This document shows positions 13,201 to 23,799 of a stretch of 64,000 nucleotides of DNA, in pieces; positions within the stretch are counted from its first letter, which is position 1, and every line of letters starts with the position of its first letter. The DNA is from Symsagittifera roscoffensis (taxonomy: Eukaryota > Xenacoelomorpha > Acoela > Convolutidae): contig NC_087070.1 in NCBI RefSeq assembly GCF_963678635.1, forward strand, positions 20,135,461 to 20,199,460. The letters run 5' to 3'. The translations under genes were made by a program, and so were the position numbers. A model generated the notes under the pieces. It worked only from the letters and a program-made list of their open reading frames with translations, had not been told where the DNA came from and searched no databases.

Positions 13201-16200
13201 AACAAGTCTTAAACCTTTTACATGAATTTTTAGATATAAGGTGTTATTAAGTTTTGTTGAGCTACATACGAAGCTCATTTTAACATAATTTAATCAGCAC
13301 GTTTGGCGTAATTTTTGATCAACTAAAAAAGCCAAAATAGATCAGCTTTCGAAGAAACGTTTTTGGTCCTAACTCTTGAAAATAAATTGCAACATTTTGT
13401 CCAAATTATGTTGAAATTTTAATCCAGTTTAATGTTCATCATTGTTTGTCTGAAGTCAGCCCATTTTTAAAATCAGCCCGCGTTTCAAATCCCAAAATTT
13501 CGTTTCGTCTGGATAATTTAAATCAGCACTATGCATAACTTCAATCAATCAATGGTTATAAAATTTCAAAGCTCAATGAATTCCCTGTTTAGCTTTCATT
13601 AGAGTTATCTATTTTTCACGGAACTGTTACTTCGGTGTCTTTTCACGCCAGAAAGCCGCAGGGTATCACTTTTTTCAGACTGTTTTTGCAGTTGATTTTA
13701 GAAGATATAATTAAATGAAAAATGAAGTATTTTTAGGCACATTTGAACAATCTTCTTCTCATTAGACAAGACAAAGTGAACGATCTCACCTGCATTTCGA
13801 TTTTGGCGATTTAGAGTATTATTAGATTGTGTTGAAAAATGCTATTTGGTCGACCGAAAAATTATCCCGACTAAACCAGATTGAGGGGCAGATCATTCAC
13901 TTCGATTCAAATTTATGTTCTTAACTTGATATTCAGTAAATCATAAAAGAAAACTTAGAATCAAACAAAAAAAACTATAAGGAAAACAAACGTTATTAAT
14001 GGAGGTTTCATTTTTTACCTTCAACCTATCAGCGTTTTTTAAAGGAAGAAAAACACGGAACACAGCATTCAAAAAAAAATAGTTATATTTAAAGTTGTAA
14101 CTTAAAGTTTAAAAATAGTTTACCAATTAATTAACCAAACAATTAGATTCACGACTGTTTTTGAATCTACACAGCAAAAATAGAATAAGGCTTATTGTAT
14201 GTCGCAATACAAAAATAAATAGAGCGAGGATTTTTAATGCAGACAGATCATGCATGGTGTCAATGGTTATTGATGATTCAAAAGAATCTTATCATGTTAA
14301 ATCATTTTGATCATTTGAAAATATCCAGTAACAGGAGCGTAAACGCATAAAAACTTCATTAAAAAAACGGTAATACATAAATATATTCAGTAGCGGATTT
14401 TTTTTTGGGGGGGGGGGGCTTGCCCCCTTTTCAGGGATTCGACCCCCTGCCGACCCAAAAGGTCCCCCCTTCGTACTATTTTGAGATATCCTTTTTTGGC
14501 TGACTGGCCTTCAAATTTTTCTAAAGGCGCCTTCGACGCCAATCCATACTAATTTTGAGGGGGAAGCGCGCCAAAAAAAACTTGTTTTGTTGCTCTAAAT
14601 TTTCGAAAAAGCGCCTAAAAAGGCTTTTTTAAAGCGTTTTTAGGCGCTTTTAAAAAAAATTTTTAACAAATTTTTTTTAAAATTTGCCTGCAGCGCACAA
14701 AATTTGGCCGAAACTGCATCTTTTTAGTGCTTTAGGACAGCTCGGAAAATCAATTTGGTCGACCTAAAAAAAAATGATGTCAAAATTTTCGAACATTTTT
14801 TGAAAATCCGCCTCCCCTCTTGAGAAAATCCTCGATCCACTCTGAATATATCAATTTGAAATTGAACACACAAGTCAAAAAGAAACTGTCAGTATACCTG
14901 AAATCATATCCAATTTTTTAACAAAATTTTTAACACTTATTATTAAAAAAGTTAATTCTCTCTGACTATTGATTGCATCATATCGTCATTAACAACTTTG
15001 CCAATATCTATATTTTTGAGGGTTTGATCCGGCTGATTTGAAATCGGAGAGTACAGCAGCTTCTGTAACACAATAAAGGCTGTCTAATGTTTACACAAGC
15101 AAATACCTCTATGCTAAAACCGAGTTGTTTTTTCAAATTTAATTCGCATTAATTGCTTTTCAATAAACTTTCTTAACTCAGTAGTTGTCTGCTGCTCGTG
15201 GTTATCTGCATGGTTCTGTCCGCTTTTTGTTGGCAGTGTTTAAATGGAAAAAAAACTTAGTTCTGAAACGCGTTTTTTTAAGGTCGGTCAGCTAAAAATG
15301 GATTTCTTAAAAAGTACCGAAGGGAGACCCTTTGGGTCGACAGGGGGTCGAATCCCTGAGGAAAGGGGGGGGGGGGGGGGGAATGGAAGGCTTTTTTGAT
15401 TTATTCTTTCATTTCAATCACGAAAAATGCCAGTTTGATTTTTGTTGTTCCATTTTACATATTTTTAGATATAGAAGGTCAAAAAAAGTTAGAAAAATCT
15501 TCAAAACAGAATCAAAACAATTCTTTTACAAATGACAATTTTTGAGTTTTTGTCTACAATTCTATGAACATTTTTGAAATATTTTTCAAGCCCACGTTTG
15601 AAAAAAAAGTAGCTCTTTGCTCCCTCCGCATCATCACCATGCACAATCATCAATTTTACAGTTTAATCAGTAGTTTTACAGGGTAGGTATAGATGCAACA
15701 CAAATAGAAATCAGATTAACTTAAATGTTCCGCTGGCCAGTTTTTATGGGGCAGTACAACAGTGCCGAAAAAAATTAGTTCAACAGAGCCGAAAATGAAA
15801 ACTTAGTTCAATAGTGCCAAAAATCTGAACGAATTTCAACATATTAGGTGCGGCAATCAAAAAATAAACGTCGTCGAACATTTACAATCATAAGTGACAC
15901 TTGAGCAAAAAAATTTGCAATTTAGACGTTTTGGCGCCAAATTAATTGTTAAATTTGCAGTTGCAGACATCTTGGCGCCAAAATTGGAATGATTTTCTTT
16001 AATAATTAGCGTCAGTAAGTGCGTTTTAATTATTCTCAAATTTTCCCGCCTTTTTTGGCACTGTTGAACACCCCCATTTTCATCGGTGATTTATTACAAT
16101 GCGGGCGTAACGACTTGCATGAGCTGCCGCTTAACATGCGCAATTAAAAAACTTCTGTTAGACGCGGCTCGCATTAGTTCGAGTCTTGTTGCAAATGTTA

Positions 16201-17182
16201 CAAAACACACATTTAATTCTAATTGCTCTAATCGCCGCATGCTAAGCGACAGCATACAAGTTGGCCGGACTTCTATCACATTCGGTGGCAAATTCAAGTG
16301 AAATAACGGGATTGCGTTTTGTAGAATCTCGAACAGTATTTTCAATTCATTTTTAAGAGAAATTATCAAGCGAAAAAGCGTAAAAATTGACAGAAAATTA
16401 TATGTTCAAAAGCTATCATAGTAGCATGTACAATTGACTAATAATGAAATGACTATATTATGCATTATAGATCAAGTTTAATACATATTCTAATAGTTCT
16501 CAAAGCTGCCACATTTTATAATTTTTGTTCCTATTTTTGTACAGAGGCGAAGCTTCGCTTCGCAATTACAAGCGAGAACACGACAAAAAGCAGTTCTATA
16601 AAGTCCAATAAAAAAGTTAAATTAAACCTTGCATTAGTAAAATTTTGGCCAAATCTTGGATAAAGCAGAGAGCAGATGCTGAAATTTCTACTGCTACAGA
16701 TTGTGATTATAACAAAAGTGCCACCTGAACAAAAATGAACACTTTTATTTGTAACTTAGGTTAAAAAAGAAGTTTCGTACTAATTCACTACGCTGATCGC
16801 TAATATAATCATAATCAAGCATGGTGAGCAGAAGCAGGATTTCGCAAGTGAGGTGGGGGTTTGGGTAAAAAAAGCATTTTTCATGGTGAAGCGCTTAAAT
16901 CTGAAATGGTTTTAGAGACATTCTGGATATTTTATCCCCAAATGGAATTTTTAGTTACAAACCTATGGTAGTTTTCAGCCCTAAAACATCCATGATAGAC
17001 ACAGCGTTTAGAGGACCAATTATGGCTGCGGCATACAAAGCCATTTGGGGTAAAAGACCGTCTATTGGGGGGTCCAAAGATCCAAGCACTGTTAGAAGAC
17101 ACCCTTGTGCTCCGAAGAAGCAAATTCCATTGCAGAGGAACACAAAGTAAAATGGTAAGAGAATTTTCGTCGATTTATTCAT
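4290..17182 (-). CDS. mfsd11: MFSD11 / UNC93-like multi-pass membrane protein, 10 coding exons
   Basis: Exons (minus strand): 17182-16963, 11790-11655, 10767-10630, 10261-10147, 10026-9797, 9693-9544, 9182-9103, 7047-6885, 6604-6497, 4494-4290. All joins keep phase and the total of 1545 nt gives 514 aa with no internal stop. The protein alternates hydrophobic segments with short loops, as in the UNC93 branch of the major facilitator superfamily. A polar loop of about 77 residues (exon 5, residues 204-280) fits the central cytosolic loop. Segments such as GKSQITYQDR (exon 3) and GLMGIGIGFGQIFG (exon 7) resemble vertebrate MFSD11 more than UNC93A as I recall them. Its substrate is unknown in any species. 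All donors are GT and all acceptors AG. The start is chosen because ATG follows a strong acceptor by 12 nt and opens with a hydrophobic helix. UNC93 family is near certain; the MFSD11 assignment is inferred from recalled similarity. Confidence 0.82.
6690..6739. repeat. Perfect 21-bp inverted repeat with 8-A loop inside an MFSD11 intron
   Basis: The arms at 6690-6710 (TGTAACAGACGACACTAACA plus A) and 6719-6739 are exactly complementary over 21 bp and separated by eight A's. The element is in the intron between exons 8 and 9, so it is transcribed with the gene. Confidence 0.8.
7540..8270. repeat. Copy of the dispersed family with TAGTTTTCGAGAAAA modules
   Basis: It contains a block near 7545-7690 also present near 41195 and 42660, followed by two units of the pattern 'ATCTGAGAT...GGTAGTTTTCGAGAAAA...CCGAGGGCCATA' that forms a longer array at 41.4-43.4 kb. 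It lies in MFSD11 intron 7. Confidence 0.55.
8388..8572. repeat. Large inverted repeat with arms of about 80 bp
   Basis: The left arm, starting gctaccccatctagga (about 8390), and the right arm, ending tagatggggtagttat (about 8570), are near-complementary. Both contain AAGCCTT/AAGGCTT and GTACGTTTAGGGCAAAAA-type blocks. The right arm continues into the stem-loop family element at 8560-8700, so the left arm looks like an inverted duplication of that element's end. Confidence 0.7.
8560..8700 (+). repeat. Stem-loop family element (best-preserved copy)
   Basis: The consensus runs ctagatggggtag...tcatgaaattgagc...tgtgaacaaaat...ttacggggaaaagtctag...cgattgcaata and then a 9-bp stem TACCCTTGC / GCAAGGGTA (8666-8688) around TTATC. 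Related copies are at about 13060, 29330, 33950, 35240, 36400, 37320, 39300, 44330-44460 and 44540. Confidence 0.65.
10885..11213 (-). CDS. Unassigned basic ORF within MFSD11 intron 2
   Basis: An open frame of about 109 codons follows a CCTTAAG acceptor-like site at about 11214, with a Met at 11121 inside it. It is strongly basic at its start (several KK and RR runs, MARRHKKK at the Met) and then more hydrophobic. It is not part of the MFSD11 reading frame, since exons 2 and 3 join in phase without it. I do not recognise it. It could be a retrocopy, a mobile-element fragment or chance. Confidence 0.25.
14388..14844. mobile_element. hAT-like MITE, GGCGCC-palindrome family (copy 2, complete)
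   Basis: It begins CAGTAGCGGATTTT and its other end, read inward, begins CAGAGTGGATCGAGG. It is flanked by AATATATT (14380-14387) and AATATATC (14845-14852), a 7/8 match to an 8-bp duplication as hAT elements make. It contains a poly-G run near 14407 and a perfect 15-bp inverted repeat, AAAAGCGCCTAAAAA and complement, at about 14606-14650. Confidence 0.75.
15290..15385. mobile_element. Partial inverted copy of the GGCGCC-palindrome MITE, with long G run
   Basis: Contains AGTACCGAAGGGAGACC, GGGTCGACAGGGGGTCGAATCCC and a run of about 17 G's, the inverted counterpart of the left part of the 14.4 kb copy. Confidence 0.55.
15747..16076. mobile_element. TIR element with AACAGTGCC ends
   Basis: The left end GGGGCAGTACAACAGTGCC and the complement of the right end, GGGGGTGTTCAACAGTGCC, form imperfect terminal inverted repeats of about 24 bp. 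Internally there are two TTGGCGCCAA palindromes about 50 bp apart (near 15934 and 15974). No coding capacity. The flanking duplication is unclear. Confidence 0.6.
16543..16830. repeat. SINE-like dispersed repeat (copy A)
   Basis: Starts AGAGGCGAAGCTTCGCTTCG and shares 'acagattgtgattata', 'aatgaacact' and 'acttaggtt...aagaag' blocks with copies at 20.1, 20.9 and 32.0 kb. The tRNA-like head seen in the other copies is missing or degraded. Confidence 0.5.
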
Positions 17183-17222
17183 TTTATTCTTTCTCTGTGC
17201 AGAACAAAAAGAAATAAAAACT
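17183..17222 (-). promoter_or_regulatory. Splice acceptor 12 nt upstream of the MFSD11 ATG
   Basis: On the minus strand a long T-rich tract ends in GCACAG with the AG at 17196-17195, leaving a 12-nt leader before ATG at 17182. It is either the 3' end of a 5'UTR intron or a spliced-leader trans-splice acceptor; sequence alone cannot separate the two. Confidence 0.55.
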
Positions 17223-17692
17223 ATTCATCGGTATTGCACAGCAACCGTATTTGTATTTTGCACAGCAACTGTATTTAATTGTATTGCACAGCAGCCTTAC
17301 ATGTACAAGTAAGCCTTATTTTTGACATTGACTTGTTCTTATAATTGATCGCTGAATGTTGATAATCAAGAATAATTTCAGCATTTTTTGACATAATGCA
17401 ATTGATAGGAATTGTGACCAAAATAACTACTTGGACAAACAAATCAAAGTAAGAAACTTCTTATTGTTTGCACTATGCTCGTCCATGACTGAGATTTCTT
17501 GTCAAAATAGCTGATCACAGAAAGGTTAGACTAAGTTCGATAACATTTGACTAAGTTGCTCAAAAGGATTTAACATGTTGTTCTTGTAAATACTGAAGTT
17601 TTTTCAAAATTTTGATTGATATGCATACTAAGCAATTCAGTCTTTTAATTTTTAAGACAAGCTGATACTGAACTTAATCAATTAAGCATGCT

Positions 17693-17940
17693 CAGGGGCG
17701 GATTTTCTCGAGGGATGAAAGCTTGGATTGTCGCGTTTTTCGATTAAAACTTAGGAACAAACTGCGAGCTCTAATGTGAGCTTGGGTTAACGAATGTTTT
17801 GTTAAAAGTTAATACCAACCATTGAATGTCACAAACAAATTAAAACCGATCATTGAATGTCTCAAAACGATACCAAAGGAGGACTCTTTCGGCAGTCAGG
17901 TGGTCGAATCCCAGAAGGGGAGCCTCCGCCCCTTAAACCT
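17693..17940. mobile_element. hAT-like MITE remnant
   Basis: Begins CAGGGGCGGATTTTCTCGAG, a typical hAT-style terminus, and ends near GCCTCCGCCCCTT. Flanks share GCATG (GCATGCT left, GCATGGT right). The GGTCGAATCCC block links it to the GGCGCC family. It lies between the unknown gene and MFSD11. Confidence 0.5.
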
Positions 17941-18028
17941 CGCATGGTATAGAAAAAAAACTCAATTTAAATTAACGAAACCAAAAAAACCATGATCATA
18001 ATTTTTTTCATTCAACGATTCTTCAAAT

Positions 18029-21000
18029 TCAGAGATAGTTTTTCAAATCTGACACAAAATTGACCAGTTTCAGATTCGATGTCTTCAAATCCTTCACCAG
18101 TGACGCCAATGACACTGTCTGCAGACTCTCTTGACATCTTTTCACTCTGGTCACAGGTGGGCGTGGTCTCTTATTTAGAATTGGGGTGTCCAGGCTAGAC
18201 CCTGGATTCCGACGGCACTTGAACCAATCTTCGATCACGCTCTAAAGCAATTTGGGCTCTTTTCCATTCCCCCACAAAAAATTTGGTGTACGTTATAACT
18301 CTTGTGATCTGCTAGATGATCTCGCTTATGTTTTTAACTACACAATTTTCAACCCAAAATATATTTTTTTTGAATAAGAATAAAGCACCCTTTTTTACAA
18401 GACGCAAAGAATGATCCGACCACAGTCATTTTTCGTTTAAAAATTTATCTGAACTTCTAGAAAATTATTTTCGTGAAAACTATTTACCAAAATTGGTCGG
18501 ATACCCTTGTTTACCTTTTGGAATTATACAATTATATTTGAATTGAAATTTCGTTTCATTTACATATATTGGCTCCCTAAGCGCCCGAAGATGAAAAACA
18601 GAAACGCTGCATCCTTCAACATTGTGTCAATTTTTATATAACAAAAAAAGGCATGAAACCAATTGTCGAGTGTAATTCAAGGATGCGTATCATGCCTTAG
18701 ACCATATAATTTAAGCTAAATTACATGAAATACCTGATTTCCCAAGTCCTGTAACTTCAGCCCCTTCAAGCTATCAGGAACTGCAAATGACGTTTCGCTA
18801 CCTTCAGCCAGTCTGGCTTTCTTCGATTTTTTCACTCTGGGTGTCTTAGTTACATGTTCAGACTCGCCGCCAAAAATTTTTTCAATTTCTGCATCTACTT
18901 GTCTTTTTCTCGAAGTCGGAGTTTTCATAGAACTTTCGGGAGTTTTGGCATTGGTAATTTTTGTTGAGGCAATGGCAAAATAGTCTTTCACCGATTTCCG
19001 TTTACTTTCTGACGTTGGTTCATCGGCTGACTCTATATCAACAGTTTCAATAGTCTTCGAGGTTAATTTTGAGGCTGAAGAATCTTGATCGACAATTGTC
19101 GCAATCGGATTGCTCTCAAATAAACTGGGTTTCTCAACAGCAAGTGGTTGACTTCCATAACTAAGTATACAACAAAAACTAAACTTTAAGCATATATACA
19201 AATTAGAATTGGGCTTATAGCCAAACAGAATTCTTTTTACCTGGTGGGTTTGCTGATGAAAGCTTTTTCCCGCTCTTGAATGGCTGGCAAATCCTGATCG
19301 AAACAATCAGTCTCCACAAATGAACAAATTTCTACAAGGAAAAGTAAAAAACATATCCAACAAACGGACGGAAAAGTAACAATGAACAAGAAAAAAAATC
19401 AACTTCCGAGCTTCTAAACATATAATCCAACTTAATTTGAGAAATAGGTTCAACAGATAATTTATTTTGTACTCCGCTGGGAATTCTGGAAAGTAAAATC
19501 AACTTTTGCCGAAACTGAAGTCGTCACGTTTTTGCGCTCAATTTGATGTTTTGGTATTGGAGAACGTAATTTGTCTTTCTTTTGCAAATGAGTTTGAATT
19601 AAATTTAAAAAAAAAACAAATTTAAATCGTGAAAATTCAAAGAGCGCGATTAAAGCTAAAGACTTTTCCCGAAAAAACCAATGCGACCTATATATGGAAA
19701 ATCACTATTGAGAAAAATACAGTTTTAGTGAGTTGCGGATTTGTAGAGGAGCCTGTCCTTCATCCTGCCTTAGTTGCCATTTAACGAACTTGATTTTAGC
19801 CAAAATGTGTTATACGCGAGGAGTACAACGCTCCAAAGAGCGGCTATGGCCGAGTGTGGGTAAGGCACATCTCTCAAAATGAGCGTAGTGCGTTCGAATC
19901 CCACTTCGGTCACGGTTAGAGGGGGTCTGATTTTCAATCATCCCTCAATGTGGGACCGGCTAAAGCGAAATCGATGACATCCCCCTTCCCACAGATGCTT
20001 CTGCTTTGAGCAAGACCGGGGTCTATTAAAAAACAAGGCTCCAAAAAATGCCCAATTGAAACTCGCATAAACACGCAACCTAAGATAGTGATTTCAACGC
20101 GGAGGCGAAGCTGCGCTTTGCAAACGCTAGCGAGAAAATGATAAGCAAGCGGCTCTTCTTCAGTGAACTAAGAAAAATTCAAAAAAGCCTCAAATTAGTA
20201 CAACTCGTGCTACGCGACGGATTCGAAACAGAGATTATGAGTCTCACTTCTTTCCCATTCGGCCACGGATGTTCAATATTCAATAAATACTAGCCAAAAC
20301 TGAAACAGAGAATAGATGCTATGAAATTTCCAATGCTACAGATCGTGATTATAGCAAAAGTATCACTAAATGAACACTTTGATTTGCGAGTTAGGTTGGA
20401 AAAAAGTAGGTTCATAATAATACACTATGCTCGCAAGCTTAAAGTGTAAATACGATGTACAGTCCAGATTTATAGTTCCACTTGACAAATAAAATTTTTA
20501 ATACGGACGCTAAGGATTGTTTTATTTTCCACAATCTTTCTGCTGAAACAATGCATTTTTAAATTACTTGTTATTTACTTTTTACCAAACAGACGTTGAG
20601 TTATATGGAAAAGTGCACAGTTAATCCTGATGCGGCGCTTCATTTTAAAATTTTAGATACAACTAGAAAACATTGAGATCATATCTAGACAACACGGGAA
20701 GTATTATAAATTCTTTTTTTTTTCAACTGTTTAAAAAGAAGGATTTTGCTGACGTGAGAAGCAAAAACAAGATTCATTGTAATTGAGAACACGTTTAGAT
20801 ATCCACAACCTGAACATAGTAATTAACTTTCATAAAAACTGCACGTTATTACACAAAACCAACACTGAAGTTAACAAATATCTGTGGAAAAAAGACAAAA
20901 TCGATCTATTAATTTCTACAAAAAAATATTAGACACAGAGGCAAAGCTGCGCTTCGCAAACACTTGCAAGAACGCGACCAAAAAGCAGCTCTATCAAGTT

Positions 21001-23762
21001 AAATACGAAAAAGTAGAAATAAGCCTCGAATTAGCAAAAACTCGGCTACATGTAGGATTCGAATCTGGAACCTACTGCAATCAAGAGATTTTGAGTCTCA
21101 CGCACTATACCCTCAGCGAATCAAGCTTAACAACCGATAAACACTAGTCACAAATAAAGCAGCTACATATGCTAACAAACTGCAAATGCGGTTCAGCACC
21201 AAATACAAATGGACTCAATTTTGCAATTGATGATTTGAAATATAACAGACTGAGGGCATTCACACCAAATGTGCATAGAGCCACATTGTATAAATTATGC
21301 ATTTCAAAAAACTCCGAGATATATTGATTTACAAAAATTTCTGAAATCAAGTTTTTGTAATTGTGATTGAAACAAATAGCTTTTTTCAGTTCATTTGATA
21401 AATTAAAAATGCATCAGCTAGGTTAATTTATTGCCATTCGAATGTAAAAGCACATGCTATCAAAAATATGTAAAGGTTCCGCACCATTAAAGGGTGTCAC
21501 ACCCATATTTGCGACTTAGGTTGGAAAAAAAGAAGGTGCGTACTAAAACACTAGCTTCGCAAGGGTAAAAATAAGATATTACCACTGCTTCGAGACTATG
21601 AAAATCAAACCAGATATACTAACTAGAAATTGATTCCATTGAGCTCTAAGCATACTTGTCAACGGGCCGGGCCGCCCGTGGGCCTCAACGGGCCGGGCTG
21701 AGGTTTTCACTTTTGTCAACGGGCCCCAACGGGCCTTACTTTTATTGACTATCCAACTTGCAGCTTGCAGTGTGCTAAACGACATGACTACTACGTTCAC
21801 TGCCGATTCACTGCAGAAACAAATTCGGTAAAACGGGCAAAACTTTCGCCTACAACCGTTGAGGCAATTGAAATGGTTTCCATGGCTTTTAAAAAAGGTC
21901 TGTATAAATAAGTAAAACAATTAATTAAAATTGTTTTGAAACAAATTTGTGTTTTACCAAAAAAGCAGCAACGGGCCGATATTTAATAAATTCCCTGTTT
22001 ATCGGGCCGCCAACGGGCTCGACTTGAATTATATCGGGCCGGACCGGGCCTCAATTATGGCGGCCCGTTAACAAGTCTGGCTCTAAGCCATTGATCCTTA
22101 CCTTTATTTACAAAAACCAACCAGGCAGCAAACATTGTGCTTTAAAAGCGGATTCAGATAAGGCTTGCTGATACGCATAAACTCTTTGTTAGAAAAATAG
22201 TAGATTGAAATTATAACACTACGAGTCAAGTGAAATTACGAAGATGACTCTCCTTGCACTCCCTTCGCTTCAATAGCGGCAAGTTGGTTTCGAAAAAAGT
22301 TTTATCAACTAAGAATTCAGTCAAGACCTTCACGGAAAAAGCACAACAGCTTTAATATTTTAGCAAACTAGATTACTCACCAACTTTTCCTGCGATATCT
22401 GAAATATTCGTTGAAGAGGACGGAAAAATAAACTATTGTTTAAGTAATCTTTGAATTGTTCCAACTACTTAAAATTTACTTCCTGAATCTTCAGTTAGCG
22501 CCTCCCATACTTTATTTCATTAAGTTCAGATTAATATCAAATTTTTGTTTTGTATTTTATCAGCCAAACTGGTAATTCTTTTCCCAAAATTCTCTATGCG
22601 ACTCACAGCCCATCCCAACCATTAACTATTTGAAACCATTCATATTTTCTAAGTAGTTTCATTAGGAAAAACTTCATTAAACTTTTTAGAAAAAAAAACA
22701 ATTCATAAATATAAAGTTGTTCCGAATGTTCAAGTGATTTCCTTTGTACGGATACATTTAGGATTTCAATTACTGTTTTAAAATTCTTTTGAGATTGAAG
22801 TCATTTTGTAATTTGTAAGTTTTATTCAAGAAGCTCAATGAGTATCATAGCCACCATTTAACCTGTTACATGGCCCATTGCGTCTTGATTTCATCAAATA
22901 ACATCACTGCGAGGATTGGTAAAAATTAGGATAATTACTATTCAGATTTTGCTGAGCCAATATTTTTTTTCATAGTTAGTTTTTTTTTAATTTTAAAGGC
23001 TGAATAATTTTCATTTCCAAACAGCGCTAGTCCGTTTCCATTAAATTTACTCAATAACCAACCTTCAGCCTTATCTTGATTCAAATGTCCAATGAGATCT
23101 GTAATATCTCTTGATCCAGAAGTAAATTCACTTGTTTCTTGACTATCAAGTTCATTCTTTGAGACTAAACCTTCAATCTTGATCTTGCTTTGGCTATTCC
23201 GTTTAAACAGCCTCATTTTCAAAAAACTATGTTCACTGAAATATCGTCCAATTTCGATTTGATCTTTTGGATATCGGATTTTCAAAAAGCATGAGTCAAA
23301 CTAAATTCTAGGAAAACAAGTTTAGGATATACATATAATGAAGTTTATGTACAATTAGTACGTGTGCATACGATTAATTTACACTACGTGCAAGTTATTT
23401 TTACATAGCAATATTTTATACACAACATTTGATAGTTAGGACGTCAAAAAATAAAAGTATTCTCGTTTAGCGTCATGCAATTGTCCAGTTTCTTTCACAA
23501 ATTGAGAATTATACATTATCAAGATCTTTTCAGAATATTTCTTCAATTTTCATCAATTTTTTAGTAATTTAAAAGCCTAGATTCACTTCAAAAGCGTGAG
23601 GGCTTTTCTCATGAGCGAAGGACCGAATGCACGAAACTTCTCAGCCAAGCAACGGTCTTTAACCTCCAAAAATGACTGATTTTATCGCTTATTTCTTGCA
23701 AATTTATGAATACTGAATTCTGATTGGCTGGACTATATTTCGCGCATGAAAAACTCACCCAT
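18029..23762 (-). CDS. Unrecognised lysine/serine-rich, probably nuclear protein, 4 coding exons
   Basis: Exons: 23762-23759 (ATG plus one base), 19331-19241, 19160-18734, 18241-18029. Total 735 nt, 244 aa. The last three exons join in phase with good acceptors (CTTGTAG, ATACTTAG, GCTTTAG) and donors (CAG|GTAAAA, CAG|GTATTT). The first exon is inferred: its ATG-G followed by GTGAGT supplies exactly the phase-1 start that exon 2 needs. The N-terminus is acidic (residues 1-20 rich in E and D). The middle is hydrophilic with basic clusters near residues 85-90 and 135-155 that look like nuclear localisation signals. S-V-K-D-Y-F at residues 88-93 is loosely like a PCNA-binding box but lacks the usual Gln. 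I do not recognise the family and assign no function. The three downstream exons are well supported; the first is less certain. Confidence 0.6.
19838..20037 (+). mobile_element. tRNA-derived SINE flanked by GCTCCAAA duplication
   Basis: The head has box A-like TGGCCGAGTGTGGGTAAGG and box B-like GTTCGAATCCC, resembling a Leu/Ser-type tRNA but without a proper fold. A unique body follows and the tail reads gtctattaaaaaacaag. GCTCCAAA at 19830-19837 is repeated at 20038-20045. Confidence 0.75.
20098..20450. repeat. SINE-like dispersed repeat (copy B)
   Basis: GGAGGCGAAGCTGCGCTTTG at one end; 'gacggattcgaaacagag...gagtctcac' forms a degenerate tRNA-like block on the minus strand; CTATGCTCGCAAG lies at the far end. 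Confidence 0.55.
20936..21575. repeat. SINE-like dispersed repeat (copy C) with tRNA-Leu-like head on the minus strand
   Basis: Starts AGAGGCAAAGCTGCGCTTCG. On the minus strand, 21125-21046 reads like a tRNA with an ACTCAAAATCT anticodon region, a variable arm and AGATTCGAATCCTAC. The far end includes 'cgacttaggttgg' and 'CTTCGCAAG'. Intervening sequence may be an insertion or divergence. Confidence 0.55.
21651..22079. mobile_element. hAT-like MITE with GGGCCGG-rich ends and perfect 8-bp TSD
   Basis: The left end is CATACTTGTCAACGGGCCG and the complement of the right end is CAGACTTGTTAACGGGCCG. GCTCTAAG at 21643-21650 is repeated exactly at 22080-22087. The interior holds many GGGCC blocks. 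No transposase. Confidence 0.88.
22938..23282 (-). CDS. Orphan coding-like exon, unassigned
   Basis: An open frame of about 114 codons begins right after a TTTAG acceptor in phase 0 and ends in a stop at 22938. A canonical AATAAA follows on the minus strand near 22822, so it looks like a terminal exon. The sequence is hydrophilic with mixed charge and ends in a basic stretch. A phase-0 donor (TTT|GTGAGC, near 23826) inside the last ARL13B exon could splice to it, giving ARL13B an alternative C-terminus. A phase-1 donor within it (TTGA|GTAAAT) could instead feed the neighbouring unknown gene. I recognise no domain. It may also be an old mobile-element ORF. Confidence 0.35.
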   Translation of the reverse strand, partial: KIRYPKDQIEIGRYFSEHSFLKMRLFKRNSQSKIKIEGLVSKNELDSQETSEFTSGSRDITDLIGHLNQDKAEGWLLSKFNGNGLALFGNENYSAFKIKKKLTMKKNIGSAKSE

Positions 23763-23799
23763 TGTTGAAACTGGATAAATATTGGACAAACAAATCTGA
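23763..23799 (-). promoter_or_regulatory. 37-nt intercistronic spacer with splice-acceptor-like site
   Basis: This is the gap between the ARL13B stop and the predicted ATG of the next minus-strand gene. It has no AATAAA. It contains a T-rich stretch ending in TATCCAG (AG at 23772-23771), 8 nt before CAACAATGG. Such spacing is typical of operons resolved by spliced-leader trans-splicing, which is an inference here. Confidence 0.45.

Larger units (their letters stand above)
11791..16962 (-). other. MFSD11 intron 1 (5.2 kb)
   Basis: Defined by donor ATAG|GTTTGT and acceptor TTTCTTTCAG. It holds a stem-loop family copy (13.06-13.14 kb), a complete hAT-like MITE (14.39-14.84 kb), a poly-G-containing partial copy (15.3 kb), a second TIR element (15.75-16.08 kb) and a SINE-like element (16.5-16.8 kb). 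No further exon was recognised. Confidence 0.7.

Noticed and set aside
19838-19912. Functional Leu/Ser tRNA
   Set aside because: Only the promoter boxes resemble tRNA. It is the 5' part of a 200-bp element flanked by a target duplication.
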